Shown one piece after another: positions 1-8,543 of a DNA stretch of 64,000 nucleotides. A model generated the notes under the pieces. That model had not been told where the DNA came from. It saw only the letters and a program-made list of their open reading frames with translations, and made no database searches. A program made the position numbers and the translations under genes. The stretch comes from Lentibacter algarum (lineage in GTDB: Bacteria > Pseudomonadota > Alphaproteobacteria > Rhodobacterales > Rhodobacteraceae), in the NCBI RefSeq assembly GCF_040580765.1, contig NZ_CP158687.1, positions 558,001 to 622,000 of the forward strand. Reading direction: 5' to 3'. How positions within the stretch are numbered: the stretch's first letter is position 1; each line of letters begins with the position of its first letter.

Positions 1-360
1 GATGTGCGCATCATTGCCAGCGATATTGACGAGGTGGCCGTTGATGTGGCGCTGGCCAATGCGAAGGCCAACGGGCTTGAGGGGCGTCTCGAATGTGTCG
101 AGGCGGCGGGCTTTGGCCATCCTGTGCTTGCAGAGGCAGCACCTTATGATCTGATTTTTGCCAACATCCTCAAGGGGCCGCTTGTGGCCCTTGCCCCCGA
201 GATTGCAGCGAACCTCACTCAAGGGGGCTACGCGATTCTGTCGGGGATCTTGAACGAGCAGGCCGAGGAAGTCATCGAGGTTTATGCACAGAATGGAACC
301 AATCTGAGCCAGCGACAGGTGATTGGTGACTGGAGCACGCTTTTGCTGCAAAAACCCTGA
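1..360 (+). CDS. prmA: Ribosomal protein L11 methyltransferase, 3' part
   Basis: This is the C-terminal 119 codons of a class I SAM-dependent methyltransferase, and the 5' part lies outside the window. PrmA trimethylates ribosomal protein L11 in the cytoplasm. The fragment shows the end of the Rossmann fold: an acidic ASDID segment that would bind the SAM ribose, then the PrmA signature FANILKGPLVALAPEI, which holds the N-x-L motif of this family, and a final GGYAILSGIL strand. The GTG at position 4 is internal to the gene and is not a start. Identification rests on the FANIL signature. Other N-methyltransferases have NPP or NPPY at this place, so PrmA is the best fit. The next gene is on the same strand about 100 bases downstream. 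Confidence 0.85.
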   Translation, partial: DVRIIASDIDEVAVDVALANAKANGLEGRLECVEAAGFGHPVLAEAAPYDLIFANILKGPLVALAPEIAANLTQGGYAILSGILNEQAEEVIEVYAQNGTNLSQRQVIGDWSTLLLQKP

Positions 361-464
361 CAAGAAGACGCTCTTTTTCGCCTTATTTGAGGAAATTGCC
401 CAATTTTTGCCACAATTCGGAGGCAAATTATAAAGGAACTTCGGTGGGGGCACTGGAGTCTGCC

Positions 465-809
465 ATGTCTGCCAAAGTGCAAAATTTTGATAAGCGTTTG
501 ACACGTATTGTCCGTAAGCACCGTTCTATGAGCAACGGCTACGGGTTCCGTGTGGACAAGAGCGGTTTGATTACGATCAAGCCAAAGCGTGCCAAGGGCA
601 CATCCCCGATTTTCATTCTGTTTATGGTTCTGTGTGTCGGCGTTTTGTTCAAAGCAGTGGCTTTGGCAAACTTCGGGCCTGCCAAATATGCTGACAGGCT
701 CGCTCCGCTTCACGAGGGCACTGTTGTGGAACAAGCTGGCGCATGGCTGATGGAGCCAGGCGTGGTGACATATGCTGTCTCAGGCTTTGTCGGCGGATTT
801 ATTAACTAG
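465..809 (+). CDS. Small conserved membrane protein, function unknown
   Basis: This encodes 114 residues. I chose the ATG at 465 because GGAG lies 6 bases upstream; an in-frame start at 387 would add a tail with no protein-like features. The N-terminal 45 residues are strongly basic (RLTRIVRKHR, KPKRAKG). One transmembrane helix follows at about residues 48-66, then a short C-terminal part with no cysteines and no catalytic motif. The basic N-terminus before the helix suggests an inner-membrane protein with its N-terminus in the cytoplasm. I do not recognise a named domain. It follows prmA on the same strand and is closed by a hairpin terminator just downstream, so it may be co-transcribed with prmA. 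Confidence 0.6.
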   Translation: MSAKVQNFDKRLTRIVRKHRSMSNGYGFRVDKSGLITIKPKRAKGTSPIFILFMVLCVGVLFKAVALANFGPAKYADRLAPLHEGTVVEQAGAWLMEPGVVTYAVSGFVGGFIN

Positions 810-838
810 TTTTCTGTTTCATTCTCTCCTCCAAAGAG

Positions 839-877
839 AAAGCCGCGCTCCCTTAGGGATGCGCGGCTTTGATCTTT
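839..877. terminator. Bidirectional hairpin terminator
   Basis: A perfect 10-bp stem, AAAGCCGCGC (839-848) with GCGCGGCTTT (861-870), encloses a 12-base loop and is followed by a short T-rich stretch (GATCTTTT). It sits between the 3' end of the small membrane protein on the plus strand and the 3' end of the DUF1127 gene on the minus strand, so it probably ends both transcripts. Confidence 0.75.
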
Positions 878-898
878 TGGATGGGGCGGCAGAGGAGC

Positions 899-1108
899 TT
901 AGCGTTGTGCCTCTGCAAGCGCGTCGATGTCACCACGGCACAGGCCAATGTCTTCCAGCTCGCGGTCGCTGAGCTGTGAGAGGGCGTTGCGTGTTGAGCG
1001 TGCGTCATTCCATGCAACAAAAGACGCTGTCATGTGAGCGAAGATCTGGCCGATACGGCCGTGTGTGCCAGCAATTTGCTGCGCGCGTGTATAGTCGAGG
1101 GCGGCCAT
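899..1108 (-). CDS. DUF1127 domain small protein
   Basis: This is a 69-residue protein ending in the DUF1127 (YjiS-like) signature, LSQLSDRELEDIGLCRGDID at about residues 43-62. The N-terminal half is a predicted amphipathic helix. Members are small, basic, often present in several copies per alphaproteobacterial genome. Some have been linked to RNA maturation and to phosphate or carbon metabolism, but no single biochemical role is settled. AAGGAA precedes the ATG by 7 bases. It is transcribed away from ruvC and ends at the shared terminator at 839-877, so it is a single-gene unit. The family call is firm from the C-terminal motif; function is not assigned. Confidence 0.85.
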   Translation of the reverse strand: MAALDYTRAQQIAGTHGRIGQIFAHMTASFVAWNDARSTRNALSQLSDRELEDIGLCRGDIDALAEAQR

Positions 1109-1461
1109 ATCTATGTTCCTTCTCTAAAATTATGGTCATCGTTCTGATTGGCCGCATTTAGGTGCGGTTATGTCCCCGCACAAGGGGATATTTTGACATA
1201 AGTCCCATGCGTTTTGTGCATAGGTCAAAATGTGGTGAAACTCCTTAATTTTATAGCTTTGCTGACTGCTGGAAACGTCGCTTTTGGCGCCTGGAATGGC
1301 GGTTTTTGTCCAGAATTTGCTGCAATGCGGCAAAATTGCGGCAAAAGCGCTCAGATATGTTAAGACTTGGCAGATGTTCCCCTTTCGTGCTAGTGCTTCA
1401 AAAAAGCAACAGATTTGGCTGTGACAGCAAGCCAGCGAGACAAGTGAGCGGGGCGAGTGGC
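1109..1461. promoter_or_regulatory. Divergent intergenic region between DUF1127 gene and ruvC
   Basis: I see no convincing gene in these 353 bases. They hold several short inverted repeats: CCGCA/TGCGG (1152-1167), TCCCC/GGGGA (1173-1188), and a longer imperfect one whose outer arms are TTTTGAC (1191-1197) and GTCAAAA (1224-1230). The left arm contains TTGACA (1193-1198), a consensus -35 element, but I could not place a good -10 for it. An open frame on the minus strand (1136-1333) has no codon bias or motif and I do not call it. Both genes must be expressed from here. Confidence 0.45.
1376..1390. promoter_or_regulatory. Possible LexA (SOS) box upstream of ruvC
   Basis: The sequence GTTC-N7-GTGC differs at one base from the alphaproteobacterial LexA consensus GTTC-N7-GTTC. 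It lies 71 bases before the ruvC start. SOS control of ruvCAB is common in the class, which is why a near-match is worth recording here. A single mismatch in a conserved half-site makes this only a candidate. Confidence 0.3.
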
Positions 1462-1959
1462 ATGCGTATTTTGGGAATCGACCCCGGATTGAGGAATATG
1501 GGCTGGGGTGTGATTGAGAAGCACGGCTCGCGGCTGAGCTTTATCGGTTGTGGCGTTGTGAATTCCGCAGGTGACGATCTGGCCGAGCGGCTTTTGTCTT
1601 TGCATCACGGGCTGACCGAAGTTTTGCGCGCATATGCGCCCGAGACCGCCGCCGTGGAACAGACGTTTGTCAACAAGGACGCGGTGGCGACGTTGAAGCT
1701 TGGTCAGGCGCGTGGGATTGCGCTTTTGGTTCCTGCGCAATTCGGGCTCGGCGTGGCGGAATATGCGCCCAACAAAGTCAAAAAGACGGTTGTGGGTGTG
1801 GGTCATGCGAGCAAAGATCAGATCAAGCATATGGTGAAGATGCAGCTCCCAAGTGCTGATGTGAGCAAAGCCGATGCGGCGGATGCTCTGGCCATTGCCA
1901 TTTGTCATGCGCATCATCACACATATGCCGCTATGACGCTGGCCAGAACAGGAAGTTGA
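1462..1959 (+). CDS. ruvC: Crossover junction endodeoxyribonuclease RuvC
   Basis: RuvC is the Holliday-junction resolvase that nicks four-way DNA junctions as a dimer within the RuvABC complex. The 165-residue product has the RNase H-like fold, and its four catalytic acids fall where the E. coli enzyme has them: D7 in GIDPG, E66 in AVEQTF, D138 and D141 in KADAADAL. I chose the ATG at 1462 because it gives the family length and starts directly at the first beta strand. Upstream in-frame codons to 1306 encode an unrelated tail. It is the first gene of ruvC-ruvA-ruvB, with ruvA starting 4 bases after its stop. A possible SOS box lies upstream. Confidence 0.97.
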   Translation: MRILGIDPGLRNMGWGVIEKHGSRLSFIGCGVVNSAGDDLAERLLSLHHGLTEVLRAYAPETAAVEQTFVNKDAVATLKLGQARGIALLVPAQFGLGVAEYAPNKVKKTVVGVGHASKDQIKHMVKMQLPSADVSKADAADALAIAICHAHHHTYAAMTLARTGS

Positions 1960-1963
1960 GCGG

Positions 1964-2623
1964 ATGATTGGGAAAGTCGCAGGGCGGATTGATTATATCG
2001 CTGAGGATCATGCGCTGATCGACGTTAAAGGGATCGGCTATTTGGTCTATTGCTCGGAGCGCACGCTGCGCAGCCTGCCGCGGGCAGGCGAGGCTGTGGC
2101 GCTTTATACGGATCTGCTCGTGCGTGAGGACAACTTGCAGCTTTTCGGCTTTACCTCGCTTGTGGAGAAAGAGTGGTATCGCCTGCTTTTGACGGTGCAG
2201 GGCGTGGGGGCAAAGGCGTCTCTGGCGATGCTGAGCGCGCTTGGCCCCGATGGGGTGAGCCGTGCTATTGCGCTGGGTGACTGGGGCGCTGTGAAAGCAG
2301 CTAAGGGCATTGGCCCGAAGACGGCGCAGCGTGTTGTGATGGAGCTAAAGGACAAAGCACCTGCCATAATGGCGCTCGGTGCTGGGCCTGCGCCTGATAT
2401 GGGGCAGGATGACGATGTGCTTGAAGATATTGCCCCAGTGAGCGCGCCTGTTGCGCAGGTGGGCGGTGCCGCACAGTCGGAGGCGTTGTCGGCCTTGAGT
2501 AACCTTGGTTATGCGCCCTCTGAAGCGGCGAGCGCGATTGCGCAGGCGCAGGAAAATGGCGGCGGCGAGGACACAGCAGCGCTGATCCGTCAAGCGCTGC
2601 GGCTTTTGGCGCCGAAGGGGTAA
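1964..2623 (+). CDS. ruvA: Holliday junction helicase subunit RuvA
   Basis: This is the 219-residue junction-recognition subunit, which forms tetramers on Holliday junctions and loads RuvB. The N-terminal OB-fold domain ([12 protein letters not shown], about 1-62) is followed by two helix-hairpin-helix motifs, [13 protein letters not shown] (about 78-91) and [12 protein letters not shown] (about 112-124). These contact the DNA backbone. An acidic, glycine/alanine-rich linker leads to the C-terminal domain III (about 165-219), which binds RuvB and ends in a normal three-helix bundle ([13 protein letters not shown]). It starts 4 bases after ruvC and ends 3 bases before ruvB, so the three are translated from one message. 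Confidence 0.97.
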   Translation: MIGKVAGRIDYIAEDHALIDVKGIGYLVYCSERTLRSLPRAGEAVALYTDLLVREDNLQLFGFTSLVEKEWYRLLLTVQGVGAKASLAMLSALGPDGVSRAIALGDWGAVKAAKGIGPKTAQRVVMELKDKAPAIMALGAGPAPDMGQDDDVLEDIAPVSAPVAQVGGAAQSEALSALSNLGYAPSEAASAIAQAQENGGGEDTAALIRQALRLLAPKG

Positions 2624-2626
2624 AGG

Positions 2627-3646
2627 ATGAGCGCGAGAGAACCTGTCTTGAACCCAGAAGCGCTCCCTGAAGATGTGGAGCGCGCGTTGCGCCCGCAGCA
2701 TCTGAGCGAGTTTGTCGGACAAGCCGAGGCGCGAGCCAACCTCAAGGTCTTTATCGAGAGCGCCAAGATGCGCAAAGATGCGATGGACCACACTTTGTTT
2801 CATGGCCCTCCTGGACTTGGTAAGACAACGCTGGCTCAGATCATTGCGCGCGAGCTTGGCGTTGGTTTTCGTATGACGAGCGGGCCCGTACTCGCCAAAG
2901 CGGGCGATCTGGCAGCAATCCTCACGAACCTTGAGCGCAATGATGTGCTCTTTATTGACGAAATTCACCGTCTCAATCCTGTGGTGGAGGAAATCCTTTA
3001 CCCCGCGCTTGAGGACTTTGAACTTGATCTTGTGATTGGCGAGGGTCCGGCAGCGCGCACTGTGCGGATCGAGCTTCAGCCCTTTACGCTTGTTGGCGCA
3101 ACGACGCGGCTTGGCCTCCTGACCACGCCACTGCGCGACCGTTTTGGTATCCCGACGCGGCTCGAGTTTTATGCGGTGGCGGAGCTTGAGCGGATTGTCA
3201 GTGTCAACGCGCAGAAGCTTGGGGTGAAGGCGGATGCGGCAGGTGCACTCGAGATTGCAAAGCGTTCGCGTGGTACACCGAGGATCGCGGGGCGCTTGCT
3301 GCGCCGTGTCGTGGACTTTGCAATTGTCGAGGCGGATGGCGTTGTAAGCCAAGAGTTGGCAGACCGCGCGCTCTCAAGGCTCGGGGTGGATGCACTCGGG
3401 CTTGACGGAGCGGACCGCCGGTATCTCAATCTGATTGCCGAAAACTATGCTGGCGGACCTGTGGGCATTGAGACCATTGCCGCGGCTTTGTCGGAAAGTC
3501 GCGATGCGCTTGAGGAGGTGATTGAGCCCTACCTCTTGCAACAGGGGCTTATTCAGCGCACACCGCGCGGGCGGATGCTGGCGCAGAAGGGCTGGACCCA
3601 CATGGGCCTGACCCCGCCAAAGACCCGCACTGACCTGTTTGAATAA
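2627..3646 (+). CDS. ruvB: Holliday junction branch migration ATPase RuvB
   Basis: This is a 339-residue AAA+ motor that forms hexameric rings on DNA and drives branch migration with RuvA. Visible landmarks are the RuvB N-terminal signature [12 protein letters not shown] (21-32), Walker A GPPGLGKT (60-67), Walker B VLFIDEIH (107-114), the sensor-1 region GATTRLG, and the arginine-finger region in [10 protein letters not shown]-terminal winged-helix DNA-binding domain follows and ends in PRGRM. Length and motifs are ordinary for the family. It is the last gene of ruvCAB. The next gene starts 16 bases downstream on the same strand and may be co-transcribed. Confidence 0.98.
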   Translation: MSAREPVLNPEALPEDVERALRPQHLSEFVGQAEARANLKVFIESAKMRKDAMDHTLFHGPPGLGKTTLAQIIARELGVGFRMTSGPVLAKAGDLAAILTNLERNDVLFIDEIHRLNPVVEEILYPALEDFELDLVIGEGPAARTVRIELQPFTLVGATTRLGLLTTPLRDRFGIPTRLEFYAVAELERIVSVNAQKLGVKADAAGALEIAKRSRGTPRIAGRLLRRVVDFAIVEADGVVSQELADRALSRLGVDALGLDGADRRYLNLIAENYAGGPVGIETIAAALSESRDALEEVIEPYLLQQGLIQRTPRGRMLAQKGWTHMGLTPPKTRTDLFE

Positions 3647-3662
3647 AGACGAGCCTGAGACT

Positions 3663-4301
3663 ATGAGCACGACCCCTGCCGATATTGAAGCCATGTTCAC
3701 GGATGCGAAGGGTGCCTTTCGCTTTGCGCGTTGGGGGCGGCCGATTGCGCCGATTGTCTTTGGGGTCGATGATGCGACGTTGAATATCTTTAAGGGCGCT
3801 GTTGAAGCGCTTTCGGCTCTGACTCAGCACCCACTGGCGGAAACGGACTTTGAGCTTGGGGTTAATCTTATGTTCTTTATGTTCAAGAGCTGGGACGAGC
3901 TGAGCGATCTGCCTGATCTTGATCGGCTCGTGCCCGAACTCGACCAGCTTGTGCCGAAACTCAAGTCGCAAGGGGCGAGCCAATATCGGCTGTTCCGCTT
4001 TGATGATCAGGGCGCGATACAGGCTTGTTTTGTGTTTATATGCATGGATGGGCCTCTGGCCGACTGGCCCGCAGAAAGCCTTGCTTTGGTGCAGGCGTCG
4101 CAGGCGTTTTTGCTTTGGGGCGATCAGGCTTTTGCCGAGCGCTCGCCCTTGGCACGGCTGCCCAATGGGGCGGATATTTTGCGCCCCGATGTGGGCGATA
4201 TTTTGCGCGCGGCCTATGCACCTGAGCTTCCGCATGTGGCCCATGACGCTAGCTTTTCTCTCAGGCTTTTTGCGCGGGTGAGTGGGGCGCAGGCTGGATA
4301 A
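3663..4301 (+). CDS. Conserved protein of unknown function between ruvB and ybgC
   Basis: This is a 212-residue, predicted cytoplasmic protein with no signal peptide and no clear membrane span. I chose the ATG at 3663; an earlier ATG at 3639 would overlap the end of ruvB. The sequence has hydrophobic and aromatic stretches (FGVDDATLNIF, NLMFFMFKSWDEL) and few charged catalytic-type motifs, and I recognise no domain. Codon use is like the neighbours, so it looks like a resident gene and not a recent arrival. It sits between the recombination genes and the Tol-Pal operon, 16 bases after ruvB and about 40 bases before ybgC, so it is probably co-transcribed with one or both. Function is left open. 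Confidence 0.65.
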   Translation: MSTTPADIEAMFTDAKGAFRFARWGRPIAPIVFGVDDATLNIFKGAVEALSALTQHPLAETDFELGVNLMFFMFKSWDELSDLPDLDRLVPELDQLVPKLKSQGASQYRLFRFDDQGAIQACFVFICMDGPLADWPAESLALVQASQAFLLWGDQAFAERSPLARLPNGADILRPDVGDILRAAYAPELPHVAHDASFSLRLFARVSGAQAG

Positions 4302-4341
4302 GCGCGGCGAGCTGTGCTGAAGTGGGGCGAGACATCAGAAA

Positions 4342-4740
4342 GTGGCCTATATGATCTATTCCCTACCTGTGCGCGTTTACTATGAAGACACTGACATGGC
4401 GGGGATCGTGTATTACGCCAATTACCTGCGCTATATCGAGCGCGGGCGCTCTGAATGGGTGCGCGAAGTTGGACTTGACCAGAATGTGATGAAAGAGCGT
4501 GATGGTATCGTCTTTGCTGTGCGGCGTGTGGAGGCTGACTACCTCGGCTCTGGGCGACTGGACGATCAGCTTGTTGTTGAGACGCAGGTTAAGGCTGTCA
4601 CGGGGGTCAGAATGGTTATGGAGCAATGGGTTAAGCGCGGAGAAGACATATTGTTTCATGCGCTCGTGACCGTTGTTTGTATGACGCTGGACGGGCACCC
4701 GACCCGTCTGCCAGCAAATATCCGCCAAATGGTGCACTGA
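4342..4740 (+). CDS. ybgC: Tol-Pal-associated acyl-CoA thioesterase YbgC
   Basis: This is a hot-dog-fold thioesterase of the YbgC/4HBT family, 132 residues from the GTG at 4342 or 129 from the ATG at 4351; the start is uncertain. The family active-site motif YYEDTDMAGIVYYANYL is present near the N-terminus. The catalytic aspartate is D18 counted from the GTG, and the GIVYYANYL helix that closes the active site follows. YbgC hydrolyses short or long acyl-CoA at the cytoplasmic membrane and is linked to phospholipid metabolism. It is the usual first gene of the tol-pal cluster, and here tolQ begins 95 bases downstream. Confidence 0.93.
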   Translation: MAYMIYSLPVRVYYEDTDMAGIVYYANYLRYIERGRSEWVREVGLDQNVMKERDGIVFAVRRVEADYLGSGRLDDQLVVETQVKAVTGVRMVMEQWVKRGEDILFHALVTVVCMTLDGHPTRLPANIRQMVH

Positions 4741-4835
4741 TCCTCGGCCAAGTCTTGCTTGGGATAGCTTTCTGACTTGAGATCGGCTATTTTGCTCTCA
4801 ATAAGGCGAAAAGCCACCAAGAGAGAGCAGGCACT

Positions 4836-5531
4836 ATGGAAACTGAAGCACTGGCTGCGGCGCAGCATATCGACTTTTCGATGTGGGCGCTGTTCATGCG
4901 CGCAACCTTTACCGTAAAACTCGTGATGATCATCTTGATACTGGCCTCATTCTGGTCGTGGTCGATTATCATCCAGAAATTTATCAACTACCGCAAAGCC
5001 CGTGAAGAGGCGGCCTCTTTTGACCGTGCATTTTGGTCGGGTGAGCCGCTGGATGCGCTCTATGAGCAGATCGGCGCTGAGCCAGATGGGCAGAGCCAGA
5101 AGATTTTTGCCGCTGGCATGACAGAGTGGCGGCGCTCTCATAAGGCTGATGGCGCAATGATTGCAGGGGCGCATTCGCGGATTGACCGCTCTATGGATGT
5201 GGCGATCGCTAAAGAAGCAGACAAGCTTCAAAGCGGGCTGCAAGTTTTGGCCACTGTGGGCTCGACGACGCCATTTATCGGCCTCTTCGGCACTGTGATC
5301 GGGATTATGAACGCCTTTATCGAGATTGCTGAGCAGCAAAACACCAACCTCGCCGTTGTCGCGCCGGGTATTGCTGAGGCGCTTTTGGCGACTGGCCTTG
5401 GTCTTTTGGCAGCGATCCCTGCTGTTATCTTTTACAATAAGCTGAGTGCTGACAGTGAAGGGCTTGTTGCTGGATATGAAGCCTTTGCTGATGAGTTCTC
5501 AACCATTCTTAGCCGTCAACTGGATAGCTGA
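4836..5531 (+). CDS. tolQ: Tol-Pal inner-membrane protein TolQ
   Basis: TolQ (231 residues) forms, with TolR, the proton-driven motor that energises TolA during outer-membrane constriction at division. It belongs to the MotA/TolQ/ExbB family. Three membrane helices are visible, at about residues 27-47, 136-161 and 177-199. The second has the family motif TVGSTTPFIGLFGTVIGIM and the third ATGLGLLAAIPAV, including the conserved threonines lining the proton path. The long cytoplasmic loop between helices 1 and 2 is normal for the family. tolR starts 1 base after its stop, so the two are translationally linked. Confidence 0.97.
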   Translation: METEALAAAQHIDFSMWALFMRATFTVKLVMIILILASFWSWSIIIQKFINYRKAREEAASFDRAFWSGEPLDALYEQIGAEPDGQSQKIFAAGMTEWRRSHKADGAMIAGAHSRIDRSMDVAIAKEADKLQSGLQVLATVGSTTPFIGLFGTVIGIMNAFIEIAEQQNTNLAVVAPGIAEALLATGLGLLAAIPAVIFYNKLSADSEGLVAGYEAFADEFSTILSRQLDS

Positions 5532-5532
5532 T

Positions 5533-6027
5533 ATGGGCGCGGGCGTAGTACAAAAAGACACTGGAGGCGGCAGTCGCCGACGCCGTGCGCGCGGCCGTTC
5601 ACGGCCGATGTCTGAAATTAACGTGACACCTTTTGTCGATATTATGCTGGTTTTGTTGATTATCTTTATGGTGGCTGCACCGATGCTAACCGTGGGTGTG
5701 CCCGTGGAGCTGCCGAAGACAGCAGCGAACAGTCTGCCTGTGGAGGCGGAGGAGCCTCTCACGGTGACGATTACGGCTGAGGGGCAAGTCATGATCCAGC
5801 AGACGGAAGTGCCGCGGAGCGAATTGGTTGGGCGGATGCGCGCAATTGCGGCGGAGCGCGAGGGCGACCGCGTGTTTTTGCGTGCGGATGGGGCCGTCTC
5901 TTATGCAGAAGTGGTTCAGGTCATGGGCGCGCTGAATGGAGCGGGCTTTAGCAACATTGGCCTTGTGACCGAGAGCGGCGGACCAGCGCTTGATGGCGTG
6001 GACGCAAGCGTCCCGAGCGACCAGTAG
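5533..6027 (+). CDS. tolR: Tol-Pal motor protein TolR
   Basis: This is a 164-residue ExbD/TolR family protein and the proton-channel partner of TolQ. A basic cytoplasmic N-terminus (SRRRRARGRSRP) leads into a single membrane helix, VTPFVDIMLVLLIIFMVAAP (31-50), which carries the essential aspartate D36. A periplasmic domain follows, with the typical FLRADGAVSYAEVVQVMGAL region that is thought to contact peptidoglycan. The ATG at 5533 directly follows the tolQ stop. The frame is open further upstream inside tolQ, but only this start gives a normal TolR N-terminus. The N-terminal tail is a little longer and more basic than in enterobacteria. Confidence 0.96.
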   Translation: MGAGVVQKDTGGGSRRRRARGRSRPMSEINVTPFVDIMLVLLIIFMVAAPMLTVGVPVELPKTAANSLPVEAEEPLTVTITAEGQVMIQQTEVPRSELVGRMRAIAAEREGDRVFLRADGAVSYAEVVQVMGALNGAGFSNIGLVTESGGPALDGVDASVPSDQ

Positions 6028-6033
6028 GGCGCT

Positions 6034-7122
6034 TTGAACCGCGGCCAGAGCATATCCCTCATCGGCCATCTTGGGCTGATTGGACTGCTTCTCTTTGGTG
6101 GGAAGTGGAACAGTGATCCGTTGCCGTTTGAGATCAGTGATGTTTCTGTTGTGAGCGAGGCAGAGTATCAGGCGGTTTTGGCTGCGGTGCGTGCGCCCGA
6201 AGCTGCCTCTGATATCGAAGTGCCAGAGCCACCAAGCGAAGATGAAACCTCCCAGCCGCAAGCAGCACCAGATACTCCGCCAGACACACAAGTGGCCCCT
6301 GATGTCGCCAGTCCCGAGACGGATGTTGCCCCAGAAGTGGACACAAGCGAACCCGCCGTGACCACACAAGTTGAAGATGTGCCGCCGCAGTTGGTGCAGC
6401 CCCAAGAAGATGTCGCGGTCTTGACCCCAGGGACGAGCCCGCGCCCAAAGCTGCGCCCGATTGAGCGGGTGGCACCTGAAGCAGTGAATGCGCCGGAGCA
6501 GACGGATGTTGCTCCTGCAGAGCAGGTTCAGCCTGAGACAGCACCTGATGCCATCGCTGAGGTGGTGGAGCCAGAGACAGAGGCGGCACAGCCTGAGGCT
6601 GCGACAACTGAGATCAACCCCGAAGCGCGTGATGATGTGACGCTTGCGCCCGCGCAATCGATGCGCCCCAAAGGCCGCCCGCAGCGGCAGGCTGAGGCTG
6701 CGACAGCACCTGCTGCCGAGGCCTCCAACGCGGTCAATGACGCGTTGGCCGAGGCTTTGAGCGGTGGGGCCGACACGGCCGAGGAGACAGCTGCGCCGGC
6801 AGGGGCGCCGCTTACGGGCGGCGAACGGGAGGGGCTGAAGCTGGCAATATCCCGCTGTTACAATGTGGGTGCATTGTCATCAGAAGCGCTTGCCGTGAAT
6901 ATCTATGTTAGCGTTGAGATGGCACGGGATGGAAAGCCTGTGATCCCGTCGATCAAGCTATTGCGCAGCGAAAACGGCTCTGACGCGGCTGCAAAGCAAG
7001 CTTATGATGCGGCGCGACGGGCGATTATTATTTGTGGCAGTGATGGATTTGATCTGCCGAGCGAGAAATACGACCAATGGAAAACGGTCGAGATAAAGTT
7101 TAACCCCGAGAGTATGAGGTAA
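6034..7122 (+). CDS. tolA: TolA-like energy-transducing envelope protein
   Basis: This is a 362-residue protein in the TolA position. The likely start is TTG at 6034, with a weak AGGG upstream. An N-terminal membrane helix (about residues 5-22, [16 protein letters not shown]) contains the S-x-x-x-H pattern that contacts TolQ/TolR. A long central region (about 50-255) is rich in proline, alanine, glutamate and valine and replaces the helical stalk of enterobacterial TolA. The C-terminal domain (about 265-362) has a cysteine pair (SRCYNVG and IICGSDG) and resembles the TolA/TonB-type C-terminal fold that binds Pal or TolB. The central domain is low-complexity, so sequence similarity outside the ends will be weak; position in the operon supports the call. 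Confidence 0.9.
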   Translation: MNRGQSISLIGHLGLIGLLLFGGKWNSDPLPFEISDVSVVSEAEYQAVLAAVRAPEAASDIEVPEPPSEDETSQPQAAPDTPPDTQVAPDVASPETDVAPEVDTSEPAVTTQVEDVPPQLVQPQEDVAVLTPGTSPRPKLRPIERVAPEAVNAPEQTDVAPAEQVQPETAPDAIAEVVEPETEAAQPEAATTEINPEARDDVTLAPAQSMRPKGRPQRQAEAATAPAAEASNAVNDALAEALSGGADTAEETAAPAGAPLTGGEREGLKLAISRCYNVGALSSEALAVNIYVSVEMARDGKPVIPSIKLLRSENGSDAAAKQAYDAARRAIIICGSDGFDLPSEKYDQWKTVEIKFNPESMR

Positions 7123-7126
7123 GGGT

Positions 7127-8443
7127 ATGATCTTGAGACTATTGAGCTTTGTGCTTTTGGCGGCGGTGAGTTCGGCATCTTTTGCACAGGCTGAGCCTTT
7201 GCGGATCGAAATCACCGATGCGGTGATTGAGCCTTTGCCTGTGGCTGTTCCTGAATTTGTGGCTGAAACGGCAGGCGCAGGGCCGATTGCCGCTGATATT
7301 GCTCGTGTTGTGGCCGAAGACTTAAAGGGCACAGGGCTATTTCGCGAGATTGATAAGGCTGCATTTATCAGCCAGATCAGCTCTTTTGCAGCACCTGTTC
7401 AATTTGCAGATTGGAAAGCAATCAACGCGCAGGCTTTGATTACTGGGGCTGTCACCGTTCAGGGCGAACAGATCATTGTGAAGTTCCGCGTTTATGATGT
7501 TTTTGCCGGTCAAGAGCTTGGCAAAGGTTTGCAACTGGCAGGGACGCGCGCAGGTTGGCGGCGGATGGCGCATAAGGTTGCCGATCAGGTCTATACGCGG
7601 ATCACGGGCGAAGGCGGCTACTTTGACAGCCGTGTTGTTTACGTGAGCGAGACTGGGCCGAAGGACAACCGTAAGAAGCGCCTTGCGATTATGGATTATG
7701 ACGGCGCGAACAACCAGTTTCTCACTGACAGCAGCGCGATTGTACTTGCACCGCGTTTCTCACCAACGGGCGACCGCGTTCTCTACACAAGTTATGAGAC
7801 AGGTTTCCCCAAGATATATGTGCTTGATGTGGCCAGTGTGGGCCGGCGTGTGCTTGAAAGCCGCGATGGAACGATGAGCTTTGCGCCGCGTTTTGCACCA
7901 GACGGACGCAAGGTTGTGTTCTCGCTTGAAAGCGGAGGCAACACTGACATCTACCTCATGGATGTGGCCACAGGGGCGGAGCAGCGTTTGACCAATGCGC
8001 CGTCGATTGAAACAGCGCCGAGCTTTTCGCCTGATGGCAGCCAGATCGTTTTTGAGAGCGACCGTTCAGGCAGCCAACAGCTTTACGTGATGTCTGCCAA
8101 TGGGGGAGAGCCACGGCGGATCAGCGCAGGACCAGGGCGATACGGCACGCCAGTCTGGTCACCACGGGGCGACCTTGTGGCTTTTACCAAGCAATCTAAA
8201 GGCCGGTTCCACATTGGGATCATGCGCACGGATGGTACGGGCGAGAAGCTTCTGACCGCTTCATTCCTAGAAGAGGGGCCGACATGGGCTCCGAACGGGC
8301 GTGTCATAATGTTTACCAGAGAAACACAGGGTACTGACGGGCAATCTAGCCTTTATTCTGTCGATATCTCGGGTCGTAATTTGCAGCGGGTGCGCACCGA
8401 GGGCGGCGCGTCTGATCCCTCATGGAGCCCATTGCAGCAGTAA
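7127..8443 (+). CDS. tolB: Tol-Pal periplasmic beta-propeller protein TolB
   Basis: This is a 438-residue secreted protein. A signal peptide of about 22 residues (ending SSASFAQA) is followed by the TolB N-terminal domain and then a six-bladed beta-propeller. The propeller is seen as repeats of the PD40 type: [61 protein letters not shown] and [15 protein letters not shown]. TolB binds Pal and TolA in the periplasm and cycles between them. It starts 4 bases after tolA, and pal follows after a 100-base gap that may carry a secondary promoter. Confidence 0.97.
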   Translation: MILRLLSFVLLAAVSSASFAQAEPLRIEITDAVIEPLPVAVPEFVAETAGAGPIAADIARVVAEDLKGTGLFREIDKAAFISQISSFAAPVQFADWKAINAQALITGAVTVQGEQIIVKFRVYDVFAGQELGKGLQLAGTRAGWRRMAHKVADQVYTRITGEGGYFDSRVVYVSETGPKDNRKKRLAIMDYDGANNQFLTDSSAIVLAPRFSPTGDRVLYTSYETGFPKIYVLDVASVGRRVLESRDGTMSFAPRFAPDGRKVVFSLESGGNTDIYLMDVATGAEQRLTNAPSIETAPSFSPDGSQIVFESDRSGSQQLYVMSANGGEPRRISAGPGRYGTPVWSPRGDLVAFTKQSKGRFHIGIMRTDGTGEKLLTASFLEEGPTWAPNGRVIMFTRETQGTDGQSSLYSVDISGRNLQRVRTEGGASDPSWSPLQQ

Positions 8444-8480
8444 CACAAAGGTGTGAGCGGTGCGCCGCTTCACGCTGATC

Positions 8481-8517
8481 TTGAGAATTCACAGGCGGTG
8501 CTGTCTATGTTAGACAG
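8481..8517 (+). promoter_or_regulatory. Possible promoter and inverted repeat upstream of pal
   Basis: TTGAGA at 8481-8486 is a 5 of 6 match to a -35 element. It is spaced 17-18 bases from a weak -10 (TCTATG or CTATGT). Overlapping that -10 is a perfect inverted repeat, CTGTCTA (8501-8507) and TAGACAG (8511-8517), with a 3-base centre. It could be an operator for an internal promoter or a hairpin in the tolB-pal message. Confidence 0.35.
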
Positions 8518-8543
8518 TCCGTATTAAACACGAGGCTAAGAGC

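Noticed and set aside
1185..1196. Another GGGATATTTTGA match near the DUF1127 gene
   Set aside because: It shares only about ten bases with the repeat element and is upstream, not downstream, of the neighbouring genes.
1136..1333. A 65-codon minus-strand frame in the ruvC upstream gap
   Set aside because: No ribosome binding site, no family resemblance and no codon bias; treated as intergenic.
2345..3352. A 335-codon open frame antisense to ruvA/ruvB
   Set aside because: Arg/Leu/His-rich translation with no motif, spanning the ends of two certain genes on the other strand.
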